Part shown: piece by piece, positions 1 to 7,710 of the stretch | Layout of the letters: each line of letters starts with the position of its first letter | How positions within the stretch are numbered: the first letter of the stretch is position 1 | Position numbers and translations under genes: made by a program | The notes under the pieces: generated by a model | Database searches by the model: none | What the model was told of the DNA's origin: nothing | What the model saw: only the letters and a program-made list of their open reading frames with translations | DNA from: Enterobacter pseudoroggenkampii | GTDB lineage: Bacteria; Pseudomonadota; Gammaproteobacteria; Enterobacterales; Enterobacteriaceae | Assembly (NCBI RefSeq): GCF_026420145.1 | Contig: NZ_JAPMLV010000001.1 | Location: forward strand, 1,178,001-1,242,000 | DNA length: 64,000 nt | Direction: 5' to 3'

Positions 1-77
1 TAATAGCGACTTAAGAATATCTAAAACCATTCAACCCTGCGGTGACTTATAATTTCCCCAACAACGCAGGAGGGAAT

Positions 78-269
78 ATGGAAGAAGGTTTCTACTGGAT
101 TCAGCACAACGGTAGGATTCAGGTTGCTTACTTCAGCAATGGCGTTACTGAAGACCTTGAGACGGGACTTACTTTTAATGGTATTTGGCATCTGACACAG
201 GGTGACGACATCTGCGACAACGGAGAAGCTGAGGTGATTGAAGGCCCTCTCCCTCTACCATTTAGATGA
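78..269 (+). CDS. Small phage protein, unknown function
   Basis: This is a 63-codon reading frame whose ATG follows a very strong ribosome binding site (GGAGGGAAT directly upstream). An in-frame ATG at 42 has no such site, so the start at 78 is preferred. The product is acidic and soluble with no signal peptide or membrane segment; it begins MEEGFYWIQ and is rich in aromatic residues. I do not recognise the family. It lies upstream of the lysis genes of the prophage, in the late-regulator region, and is probably an accessory phage protein. Confidence 0.6.
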   Translation: MEEGFYWIQHNGRIQVAYFSNGVTEDLETGLTFNGIWHLTQGDDICDNGEAEVIEGPLPLPFR

Positions 270-451
270 ATATATTCATCTGATTATGCGGCAGATTCTT
301 CATACTGCACATATGCTTCTTAAGCATCCTGCGGAATGGATGTTTCTGAAAGCGTTTTTGTGGTGGATCCCCCTAAGCGGAGGGGCGGTTCAGCAGGACA
401 TTTCTCCAGAGTGTCCAACCAGCGCGCGGAAATGAATGCTGTGATCATTTC

Positions 452-470
452 CACCGGGAGGCACCCGGCA
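452..470. repeat. GC-rich hairpin, first of two mirrored copies
   Basis: The 19 bases CACCGGGAGGCACCCGGCA contain the inverted repeat CCGGG-AGGCA-CCCGG. The exact reverse complement occurs at 10257-10275, so the two copies face each other across the prophage segment. The function is unknown; it may be a structured RNA or part of a mobile cassette. Confidence 0.6.
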
Positions 471-506
471 CCACTCCCTCAGTTATTGCCAACTTAGCTA
501 TTTATG

Positions 507-533
507 CCTGCTTGTCCGAGCAGGTTTTTTTTT
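507..533 (+). terminator. Rho-independent terminator
   Basis: The stem CCTGC / GCAGG with an 8-base loop is followed by nine T residues. It stops transcription coming from the left, about 400 bases before the holin gene, and could be the terminator that a phage late antiterminator must read through. Confidence 0.75.
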
Positions 534-873
534 ATTTCTCCCTTGTGTTTTGTAAGAGACCTCAGAGCTAAGAAAGGGTGCTAAACCTCAGTACGTGTTT
601 TAGCAAAACGATCCTCGAAACATTACAAGCTCGTCTGAGACAAAAAAGCGCGGAGAACGACATCACTCCTCTCCGCAATAATAATTCCATCTTCTGCCCG
701 ATTGTCTTTCTTTTATCCACAAAAGCTAAAGTTATGAGTTAATGTAAATAATAACAGCTTTAAACTATGTGAGCAGTTAATTATTTTTTTGTTTAAATGA
801 CTCTCCTTAAGGATTGTTTAATCTATTGCTTTCCTAAGGGAGAAAGAAGCGCCGAAGAGTATCAATCATCATC

Positions 874-898
874 AGGCTGCCGTATGGCAGCCTTTTTT
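874..898 (+). terminator. Rho-independent terminator upstream of holin
   Basis: The perfect stem AGGCTGCC / GGCAGCCT with a GTAT loop is followed by TTTTT. It lies 40 bases before the holin start, which suggests that lysis genes are expressed only with antitermination or from a promoter placed very close to the gene. Confidence 0.8.
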
Positions 899-939
899 AT
901 TTTTATCAACAGCACCCGCACTTAGCGAGGTGAGAGACC

Positions 940-1242
940 ATGAAAATGAATGATTCAGGGAACATCTTCACGCAGTTCTTCGCGTGGGTAGCAGCTCTGG
1001 CGTCAGCCATTGGATTTACCACTCAGGATCTGGTGTTCATGTTCTTTGGCGCTGCTGGTCTGCTTATCTCGCTAGCCTCGTACATTAACGGGCGGGTAGA
1101 TGCAAACCGCAGGCGTAGAGAGGATGAGAAGCGAACAAAAATGGTCAATGACTACCTGAAAGGCGTTGGTGATAAACCCCTTCAAGAGCGTCCTGCCGCT
1201 GCAAGCGTGGTCGTTGAGGCATTACAAAAGGAAGGTGAGTGA
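940..1242 (+). CDS. Phage holin
   Basis: This 100-residue protein has two hydrophobic segments (about residues 9-26 and 31-48) separated by a short turn. A highly charged C-terminal tail follows, with the run NRRRREDEKR. That is the layout of small class II holins, which form inner-membrane lesions that time lysis. It is the first gene of a holin-endolysin-Rz/Rz1 cassette, and its TGA overlaps the endolysin ATG as TGATG, so the two are translationally coupled. The exact holin family was not determined. ATG codons at 940 and 946 are both possible, which is common for dual-start holins. Confidence 0.8.
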   Translation: MKMNDSGNIFTQFFAWVAALASAIGFTTQDLVFMFFGAAGLLISLASYINGRVDANRRRREDEKRTKMVNDYLKGVGDKPLQERPAAASVVVEALQKEGE

Positions 1243-1778
1243 TGGGATCCAGAGCAAAGTTGAGTACTGCAGTTCTGGGGCTGGTACTGGCTGGTGCTCC
1301 TGCATCCGTCATTCTCGATCAGTTTCTAAATGAGAAAGAGGGTAACAGCCTCACGGCCTACAAGGATGGCGGCGGTATCTGGACTATTTGCCGCGGCGCA
1401 ACGATGGTTGATGGTAAACCGGTTGTGCAGGGCATGAAATTGACTCAGGCCAAATGCAATCAGGTGAACGCCATCGAACGCAATAAGGCTCTGGCGTGGG
1501 TTGATCGCAATATTACGGTACCGCTTACCGAACCTCAGAAAGCTGGGATAGCTTCTTTCTGCCCGTACAACATCGGGCCAGGTAAGTGCTTCCCGTCCAC
1601 GTTCTATAAGCGCATTAATGCCGGTGACCGCCGCGGGGCATGCGAGGCAATCCGCTGGTGGATTAAAGACGATGGTCGCGATTGCAGCATGACTAAAGGT
1701 CAGAAGAACGGCTGCTACGGTCAGGTAGAACGGCGAGACCAGGAAAGTGCGCTGGCGTGCTGGGGGATAGACCAGTGA
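1242..1778 (+). CDS. SAR endolysin, GH24 lysozyme (lambdoid R type)
   Basis: This is a muramidase that cleaves the peptidoglycan glycan strand during phage lysis. The N terminus has a weakly hydrophobic, Ala/Gly-rich segment (residues 9-25) typical of a signal-arrest-release anchor, so it would be exported by the host Sec system and freed when the holin depolarises the membrane. The catalytic triad fits E-x8-D-x5-T, with Glu33, Asp42 and Thr48. The product is about 178 residues, normal for the family. Several cysteines (residue 50, then FCPYN and GKCF) could support disulfide-controlled activation. The start is the ATG overlapping the holin stop; a GTG one codon earlier is less likely. Confidence 0.9.
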   Translation: MGSRAKLSTAVLGLVLAGAPASVILDQFLNEKEGNSLTAYKDGGGIWTICRGATMVDGKPVVQGMKLTQAKCNQVNAIERNKALAWVDRNITVPLTEPQKAGIASFCPYNIGPGKCFPSTFYKRINAGDRRGACEAIRWWIKDDGRDCSMTKGQKNGCYGQVERRDQESALACWGIDQ

Positions 1779-2293
1779 AAATTAATCCGGGTATTATCGG
1801 CGTTGTCATTATTGCTGGCCTTTCGGTCGCCCTCGTTAAGAGCTGTTTGGAGGCCAGTAATCTTCAAAGTGAAAACGACGTTCTGCGAAGTGACAATTCT
1901 CTGCAAGGGCAGGTTATCGCTACCCAGACATTCAACTTCAATCGATTCAATCAGGTTGCAGAACATGCCAATAGGCTCAACTCCCTGATTGACACCAGCA
2001 CCGAAGAAACCGTAATCGAATACCGGGAGATTCTCCGCCGTGAAAAAACCTGTGATCTGCCTGTTCCTGCTGACATTGCTGGTGGGCTGCTCAAATACGC
2101 GCACCGTTTACGTGCCAGCGCCATGCACACCGATTCCAATGGACCTTACACAGCCGATGATCGTGCCGTTGCCACCAACTCCATGACGTACTGCCAGGTA
2201 GTATTGTGGATTAAGCCGCTACTGGCTGTAATTGAAAAGGGCAACAATAATTTCGCTGGCATAAGGCAGATCGAGTTGGAAAGAAAGAATTAG
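1775..2293 (+). CDS. Rz, inner-membrane spanin subunit
   Basis: The product is 172 residues with one N-terminal membrane segment (about residues 7-22) followed by a long, helical, Asn/Gln-rich periplasmic domain. It pairs with the Rz1 lipoprotein to fuse inner and outer membranes in the last step of lysis. The preferred start is GTG at 1775, overlapping the endolysin stop as GTGA and preceded by GGGGGA; an upstream GTG at 1757 is in frame. Rz1 lies entirely inside this gene in the +1 frame, which confirms the assignment by architecture more than by sequence similarity. Confidence 0.85.
   Translation: MKINPGIIGVVIIAGLSVALVKSCLEASNLQSENDVLRSDNSLQGQVIATQTFNFNRFNQVAEHANRLNSLIDTSTEETVIEYREILRREKTCDLPVPADIAGGLLKYAHRLRASAMHTDSNGPYTADDRAVATNSMTYCQVVLWIKPLLAVIEKGNNNFAGIRQIELERKN
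2040..2186 (+). CDS. Rz1, outer-membrane spanin lipoprotein (embedded in Rz)
   Basis: A 48-codon frame lies inside Rz in the +1 frame and starts with GTG. It encodes a basic N terminus (VKKP), a hydrophobic run (VICLFLLTLL) and a lipobox LVGC at Cys17. A proline-rich tail ends in PLPPTP. This is the hallmark of Rz1: a lipoprotein in the outer-membrane inner leaflet whose proline-rich domain binds the Rz periplasmic domain. Start choice rests on the position of the signal peptide. Confidence 0.85.
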   Translation: MKKPVICLFLLTLLVGCSNTRTVYVPAPCTPIPMDLTQPMIVPLPPTP

Positions 2294-2681
2294 GGATGGC
2301 TCGTCCTTGAGCACACGGGTATTCCTGAACGACGGCTTTACCTGACATAGCAAAGCACTATTAAATTGTAGAAAAGACTCAATATTTAACAAGCGAAGCG
2401 CAGCATTGTAAAAAAATGCCCTCACAAGGAGGGCTACCAGAGTCTCAGTTTCACTTGCTCTTTTTATGGATGTTTCCCTGGAGTTGGCAAACTCCTCATC
2501 AGAGTCTTGAATAGTCTGGCAAGCAGTCCGTAATCAACAAGCATAAGCGGTAGCTATTAGGATGATTCTGAGTTAATCACTTGGGATAGGCAGTAATATG
2601 GAATCCTCTAGCTAACTGTAGGGCTGACATAGTAGCCGCTAAGGTATAGTGTTGAGATGTCTTTATGGAATGAGGATTAAT
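2294..2681. other. Intergenic stretch between Rz and the Ivy-like gene
   Basis: No gene is visible in these 388 bases. A hairpin GCCCTC-ACAAG-GAGGGC at 2418-2434, preceded on the plus strand by a run of A, would terminate transcripts coming from the right on the minus strand. The region just before 2682 is AT-rich and could carry the promoter of the Ivy-like gene, giving it independent expression in the lysogen. Confidence 0.35.
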
Positions 2682-3095
2682 ATGAAAGGTAAAGTGTTTA
2701 TCGCTGCTATGGCTTTTGTATCTTTCAGTGCTCTTGCCGACGAGGGGCAGTATCTTTCTGATTTCGCCAGTGCAAAAAGCACGTCTAAAAGCTACTCCCA
2801 GGTGATTAGTAAAAACAAACTACCTGCATGGGTAAAAAGTGGTGGCACGAGCACGCCATCAACCGAAGTAACAGTTGCGGGCAAAAAGTATATTGCACTG
2901 TCAGGGTGTAAACCACACAGTTGTCCAGAACAGAATATTGCTGTTCTCTACTCACCTGATAGCGGTGATATTCATGGTGTGTTTTCTGATTTCAATGCAG
3001 AAAAGAATCGTGAGACATTGACCTGGTTAAACGTGGATCCGATTGATTCTAATGCGATGAAAAATGCGCTTTTCAATCGACTGTACGGCAATTAA
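2682..3095 (+). CDS. Ivy-family C-type lysozyme inhibitor (prophage-encoded)
   Basis: The 137-residue precursor starts with a signal peptide (MKGKVFIAAMAFVSFSALA, cleavage near residue 19), so the product is periplasmic. The mature part carries the segments KLPAWVKSGGT, the disulfide loop CKPHSC and LTWLNV, which match E. coli Ivy (KLPAWVMKGGT, CKPHDC, LTWLNV). In Ivy the His of this loop enters the lysozyme active site. The expected role is protection of host peptidoglycan from C-type lysozyme. The start at 2682 follows GAGG at good spacing; an upstream in-frame ATG at 2649 would spoil the signal peptide. The gene sits between the lysis cassette and terminase genes, a classic cargo position. 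Family assignment is from remembered sequence, not a search. Confidence 0.85.
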   Translation: MKGKVFIAAMAFVSFSALADEGQYLSDFASAKSTSKSYSQVISKNKLPAWVKSGGTSTPSTEVTVAGKKYIALSGCKPHSCPEQNIAVLYSPDSGDIHGVFSDFNAEKNRETLTWLNVDPIDSNAMKNALFNRLYGN

Positions 3096-3174
3096 ATAAC
3101 CCAAGCTTCAAACTGTAATCCACCAGTTTGAAGCTTCAATACACAAATCAATCGTCTCACAGTGTGTTTGTCGC

Positions 3175-3435
3175 TCACATCGCACCCTCATTCCTCTTAA
3201 CTTTAGCAATGAATTCCTCTGTGATTGATAGACCCGCTATGATTTCCGAATTTAAGACGGAAGCACCAAATTGGCTTACAAGGTCCAGAAGCGTTTCATA
3301 TGTCTGGATGAGTTCCATTAGATCGGAAATCACTAATTGATCATGCTCAGTGCGCAAATGAGACCGGGCAGAGGCTTGATGCACTATCCACTCGAGATTG
3401 GCCTTGATTTTCTGTACGTCATCGTAGTTATACTT
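3175..3435 (-). pseudogene. Start-less copy of the 86-codon gene found at 13668-13928
   Basis: Read on the minus strand, codons from 3435 to 3175 encode a protein clearly homologous to the 86-residue product at 13668-13928. Shared segments include ANLEWIV / TNLEWIV, DLMELIQTYETLLDLV / DLLELIQFYEILLDLI and IAKVKR. The ATG of the other copy is AAG here (AAGTATAACTAC against ATGTATAGCTAC), and the next upstream codons lead to a stop. Translation could only begin at an internal codon such as GTG at 3384, which would remove the conserved N terminus. The leader before the start is conserved between copies. Function is unknown. Confidence 0.6.
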
Positions 3436-3547
3436 ATTTCATAAGCTTAAATCCTCATTTCAAGATTTCTTTGAGAAAAAATACTCCATTGCTTCAAATA
3501 CTGAAGCTGTGAGTGACGTCTAAAGTTCATTCAGTTTAGAGGTAACA

Positions 3548-4549
3548 ATGGCTAAGCCGGATTGGGGCGAACTGCAGAAGCGGTTCCTGTCTGATCACGC
3601 TGCTACTGGCATATCCCCTAAGGAATGGTGCGAGGCACATAACCTTAATTATGTAACTGCTCGCCGCTATATCAAGAAAACTGCTGCGCAAAATACAAAA
3701 ATTTACCCGCGAAAGATAGTGCGCACTGCGCAGAAAGATAAGAGCGCAAATGAACTGGTGGATGATGATGGACTTACTGCTCAGCAGCGCTTATTTGTCG
3801 CGGAGTACCTGAAGGACAACAACGCCACTCGGGCTGCTATCCGGGCTGGCTACAGTAAAAAATCAGCTGAACAAATCGGCTATCAACTCCTTCAGAAAAC
3901 TTCAGTTGCGCAGGCTATTGCGCAGCAGCAAAAAGCGTCCATTGTGCGCACTATCGGGAGTGCCGATGAAATCCTCGCTCAGATGTGGCAGCTCGCCACC
4001 TTCGATGCAAACCAGCTTTCACAGTATCGTCGCGGCGCGTGTCGTTACTGCTGGGGCTTCGGTCATCACTACCAGTGGCGCGATGCAGTTGAGTTTGAAG
4101 AGGAAACAGCAAAGGCTGAGGGAAGGGAAGGAGCCAGGCAACCAGATGACACAGGCGGCTATGGCTACGACCACACCCGAGAGCCAAACCCTGAATGCCC
4201 ACGCTGCAATGGTGAGGGCATCGGTCAGCCTTATTTCCCCGATACGCGCAAACTCCCGGCAGCTTCTCGGCTCGCTTATTCAGGTGTGAAGGTCGGCAAG
4301 AATGGCGTTGAAATCACTGCTATCAGCCGTGAGCGCATGTTCGAGGCGGTAATGAAGCGCCTGGGCCTGGCCGATAGCGAGTTCGCGCAGCGCCTGCAGC
4401 AGATAGAAATCGAACGCCGGCAGCTGGAGGTTGAGAAACTCCGTAAAGAGCTTGCGGGTGATGGTGACGACGATGAACCAACCCCAGTGCAGATCAATAT
4501 CAACGTAGTGGACGCGAGGGCGGACGATGGGGATCAGCCCGACACTTAA
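3548..4549 (+). CDS. Phage terminase small subunit
   Basis: This is the 333-residue DNA-recognition subunit of the packaging motor. Residues 1-45 form a helix-turn-helix-like region (GISPKEWCEAHNLNYVTARRYI). Residues about 75-120 contain the Terminase_2 signature (LTAQQRLFVAEYLKDNNATRAAIRAGYS). A central insert has two CxxC pairs, CRYC near residue 165 and CPRC near 216, which could bind zinc. The tail is acidic and helical. Its 3' end overlaps the large-subunit gene by 23 bases, as expected for co-translated terminase genes. The protein is longer than typical small subunits because of the two-knuckle insert. Confidence 0.85.
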   Translation: MAKPDWGELQKRFLSDHAATGISPKEWCEAHNLNYVTARRYIKKTAAQNTKIYPRKIVRTAQKDKSANELVDDDGLTAQQRLFVAEYLKDNNATRAAIRAGYSKKSAEQIGYQLLQKTSVAQAIAQQQKASIVRTIGSADEILAQMWQLATFDANQLSQYRRGACRYCWGFGHHYQWRDAVEFEEETAKAEGREGARQPDDTGGYGYDHTREPNPECPRCNGEGIGQPYFPDTRKLPAASRLAYSGVKVGKNGVEITAISRERMFEAVMKRLGLADSEFAQRLQQIEIERRQLEVEKLRKELAGDGDDDEPTPVQININVVDARADDGDQPDT

Positions 4550-5834
4550 CATTCCTCAGGCGCGCTTCCTCGCGATGCAGCACAAATTCAAGGCCTACGT
4601 TGCCGGGTTCGGTTCGGGTAAAACGTGGGTGGGTTGTGGCGGCATCTGCAAAGGGATGTGGGAGCACCCGAAGATTAACCAGGGCTATTTCGCGCCGACG
4701 TACCCGCAAATTCGTGACATCTTTTACCCGACGATTGAAGAGGTGGCCTTCAACTGGGGGTTAACCGTCAAAATCAACGAGGGGAACAAAGAGGTCCACT
4801 TCTACGAGGGGCGAAGGTACCGCGGGACCACAATCTGCCGCTCTATGGAGAAGCCCGGCTCGATAGTTGGTTTCAAAATCGGTAACGCGATGGTGGATGA
4901 GCTTGACGTCATGGCGGCTGCCAAAGCGCAACAAGCCTGGCGAAAAATCATCGCTCGTATGCGTTACAACATCCCGGGCCTGAGGAATGGAATTGACGTA
5001 ACGACAACGCCGGAAGGGTTCAAGTTCGTCTACCAGCAGTTCGTGAAGGCGGTACGTGAAAAGCCAGAGCTTGCGGCTCTATACGGACTGATTCAGGCCA
5101 GCACGTTCGACAATGCGAAGAATCTGCCCGCGGATTACATCACGTCGCTGCTGAGCTCTTACCCTGACGAACTGATTCAGGCATACCTGCGAGGGAAGTT
5201 CACCAACCTCAACAGCGGGACCATTTACCACACGTTCAACCGTAAGCTGAATAACTGTTCTGACGAGATTCAGGATGGTGATCCGCTATTTATCGGCATG
5301 GACTTCAACGTTGGAAAAATGGCCGCGATTGTTCATGTTAAGCGTAATGGCCTGCCGCGTGCGGTTCGTGAGCTGGTGAAAGTCTACGACACGCCGGCGA
5401 TGATTAAGCGCATTCAGGAAGAGTTCTGGCGCTACGAGGATGGACGCTACGTGAAGAGCCGGGAGATTTACATCTATCCAGATGCCTCTGGCGACTCACG
5501 CAAATCGCAGAACGCCAGCAAGACCGATATTGCCCAGCTTAATGATGCCGGGTTCAGCGTCATTGTTGATGATGCCAACCCGCCGGTTAAAGACCGCATC
5601 AACTCAATGAACGCCATGTTCTGCAACGCCAACGGAGAACGCCGCTATCTGGTGAACGTTCAGAACTGCCCGGTTTACACCGAGAGCCTCGAGCAGCAAA
5701 TCTGGGCGGCTAATGGCGAACCAGACAAATCAGCTGATAACGATCACCCCAATGATGCTGGTGGGTACTTCATCGTGAAGGATTACCCCATCGTGAAACC
5801 GGCATACTCAATCACCATGGATACCACTTTCTGA
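4527..5834 (+). CDS. Phage terminase large subunit
   Basis: This is the ATPase and nuclease of the DNA-packaging motor, 435 residues. It has a Walker A motif (GFGSGKT, about residue 28) and a Walker B-like motif (AMVDELD, about 122). An RNase H-fold nuclease domain has acidic residues in GMDFNVGK (about 258) and YPDASGD (about 318). The length and both domains look complete. It follows the small subunit with a 23-base overlap and precedes the portal gene by one base. The gene appears intact although the downstream structural genes are gone. Confidence 0.9.
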   Translation: MGISPTLNIPQARFLAMQHKFKAYVAGFGSGKTWVGCGGICKGMWEHPKINQGYFAPTYPQIRDIFYPTIEEVAFNWGLTVKINEGNKEVHFYEGRRYRGTTICRSMEKPGSIVGFKIGNAMVDELDVMAAAKAQQAWRKIIARMRYNIPGLRNGIDVTTTPEGFKFVYQQFVKAVREKPELAALYGLIQASTFDNAKNLPADYITSLLSSYPDELIQAYLRGKFTNLNSGTIYHTFNRKLNNCSDEIQDGDPLFIGMDFNVGKMAAIVHVKRNGLPRAVRELVKVYDTPAMIKRIQEEFWRYEDGRYVKSREIYIYPDASGDSRKSQNASKTDIAQLNDAGFSVIVDDANPPVKDRINSMNAMFCNANGERRYLVNVQNCPVYTESLEQQIWAANGEPDKSADNDHPNDAGGYFIVKDYPIVKPAYSITMDTTF

Positions 5835-5835
5835 T

Positions 5836-7083
5836 ATGGCAAACGACGACATCACCTGGGTTCGACCAGAACACCGGGCGGCTTCTGCTGCCTGGAGGAA
5901 ATACAGGGACTTCTGCAAAGGAGCTGAGGCCGTAAAAGCGGCGGGTAATAAGTATCTGCCGTATCTCGACCCAACCGATAAATCCACACGCAATCGCAAG
6001 CGCAATGAGGACTATCTGAGCCGCGCGGTGTTCTATGCGATTGCCGGTAATACGAAGATCGGCATGCTTGGGATGGCGTATCGCAAGGACCCCACGTTTA
6101 ACGGTCCGGAGAAGCTGAAGTACCTGTTGGACAATGCGGACGGAGCCGGTACCAGCATCTATCAGCAGTCGCAACTGGTGGCAGAGAACGTGCTGGAGGT
6201 TGCGCGAGAGGGCATTTACGTCGATTACGCTGAAGAGTCCGACGAAGCAATCATCCTCCGCTATCCGGCAGAGAACATCATTAACTGGCGAACAAAGCGT
6301 ATTAACGGGCGCGATCAGCTGGTGCTGGTGGTGCTGCGGGAATGCGTAGAAGAGCCGGATGGTTATGCTTACAAGGATGAAATCCAGTATCGCGAGCTGG
6401 CGCTAGAAGAAGGGCGGTTCATATGCCGTGTATGGCGCCGGGCTGGTGGCACCGTAAGCGGAACCTACACCGTTGACAGTGAGTACCACCCTAAGCCGAA
6501 AGGAAAGGACTACTGGGATGAAATCCCGTTCACCTTTGTCGGTGCCCAAAACAATGATCCTACTATCGATGATTCGCCGCTGGCCGCGCTGGTGGAAATA
6601 AACCACGGACATTACCGCAACAGTGCTGACTATGAAGACAGCGTATGGTTCTGTGGCCAGGTACAGCCGTATATGACCGGGCTTGATACCAACTGGCGCG
6701 ATCACCTCGAGAAGAAGGGCGTGAAAATTGGTTCCCGATCACCTCTTTTGCTTCCCAAGGAGGGTTCGTTTGGTTATGCCCAGGCGCAGCCGAACATGCT
6801 GGCTAAAGAGGCCATGGATAGCAAGCGCGATTACATGGTGCAGCTTGGCGCCCGGCTGATTGAGCAGAACGCCACGGCAAAGACGGCAACCCAAGCGAGC
6901 GGTGAGCAAACATCCTCAACATCGGTGCTCGGTATCTGCGTTTCAAACGTTTCTGAAGCCTATACGCTGGCGCTTGGCTGGTGTGCGAAATACCTAGGCA
7001 TTAAGGGAGAATCGACGAGTTACACCATCAACCAGGAGTTCATAGCGAAGGTCGCGGAGTCTGGCATGGTAGCCTCATGGTGA
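5836..7083 (+). pseudogene. Portal protein (DUF4055 type), truncated at the 3' end
   Basis: The product has the features of the DUF4055 portal family: an N-terminal WRKYRDFCKG segment, the central DYWDEIPFTFVGAQNN and INHGHYRNSADYEDS motifs, and YTINQEFIAK near the end. These portals form the dodecameric head vertex through which DNA enters. Homologues continue about 40-60 residues beyond the IAKVAESGM region. Here the frame instead enters foreign sequence near 7066-7073 and stops at 7083. The downstream DNA is the 3' end of an oppositely oriented tail-fibre gene, so the portal was cut by a deletion that removed head and tail genes. Start is ATG at 5836, one base after the terminase stop. Confidence 0.8.
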
Positions 7084-7637
7084 AGTGCTGCTGATGCACC
7101 AGGCACATCTACCGATAAGGTTTTCTCAACTACCGTACCGTCTTTAAGTTCGGTACGTCCTCCCTCAAAAACTGCCGTCGGCATGACTTTCATAAGCTCC
7201 TGTGCAATAAAACCCTGCCCAGGAGGTGCATCATCCAGACGCTCCCAGGTATATCCATGCATCATTCGCATTTTATCAAGCGGGTTTTCTATAACCTTTA
7301 TGTTGGTTTTGATCTCTTTATCGGAATTGCTCAGCCATGAGCCGGCATTCGCAACAGCGTTTCCTGACAACTGGAAATCCCAAGAAACGTTACGTGACGC
7401 AGTATCGATTCCCATGATTACGTTACTGACCTCATAATCTCCTGAGGTGTTGTACTGCATGATGACATAACCATCAGATGCAGGACGTTTGAAAACTAAT
7501 CCCGAACCATTTTTCACACCGGCACCGGGAATAAAAACATTAAGTTCAACCGTGCTTCCTAGTTGTGGGTCAACTTTTAGAAGTTGCTTTCTGATACCAC
7601 TACTGTTTTCAGTTGCCAGATCTCCCAAACCGACGTT
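7020..7637 (-). pseudogene. Tail-fibre C-terminal half with S74 chaperone domain, truncated at both ends
   Basis: The minus-strand frame has no proper start: a TAA lies directly upstream of NVGLGDLATEN. In invertible fibre genes such residues are encoded around the recombination site that joins the constant and variable halves. The C-terminal part has an S74 intramolecular chaperone domain with the Ser/Lys dyad in SDKEIKTNI, followed by GYTWERLDD and QGFIAQELMKVMP. This domain trimerises and self-cleaves. The natural end near ALHHEA is lost; from about 7070 the frame runs into antisense portal sequence. It is therefore an orphan variable half without a promoter or constant half, next to the invertase gene. 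Confidence 0.75.
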
Positions 7638-7645
7638 TTATAGAT
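7620..7645. other. Gin/Pin-type crossover site (gix-like)
   Basis: The core AAACC-GA-CGTTT at 7627-7638, with partly symmetric AT-rich flanks, resembles Hin/Gin/Cin/Pin crossover sites (general form AAACC-NN-GGTTT). One position deviates. It sits exactly at the 5' boundary of the fibre fragment and 67 bases before the invertase gene. A second, inverted copy needed for inversion was not found by eye. Confidence 0.5.
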
Positions 7646-7710
7646 TGCTCCTGAGCGGCCTAGCCGATAACTTCACCTGATTTTTTTGCAGAAATAACTG
7701 GGTGAAAAAT

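Larger units (their letters stand above)
270..939. other. Non-coding prophage region upstream of the lysis genes
   Basis: I see no convincing gene in these 670 bases. The stretch holds a short GC-rich hairpin at 452-470, a strong terminator at 507-533 and a second terminator at 874-898. In lambdoid phages the late promoter and the antiterminator-responsive terminators precede the holin gene, so this is a plausible late-promoter region. No promoter could be assigned with confidence. Confidence 0.4.

Noticed and set aside
42..269. Longer version of the first small gene, starting at 42
   Set aside because: The internal ATG at 78 has a near-ideal ribosome binding site, while position 42 has none.
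340..480. Possible tRNA genes before the holin, as in Stx phages
   Set aside because: No cloverleaf with T-arm GTTCRA and matching acceptor stem was found in this stretch.
1721..2104. A 127-codon minus-strand frame opposite Rz
   Set aside because: The Rz/Rz1 pair explains this region on the plus strand, and the frame lacks a start signal.
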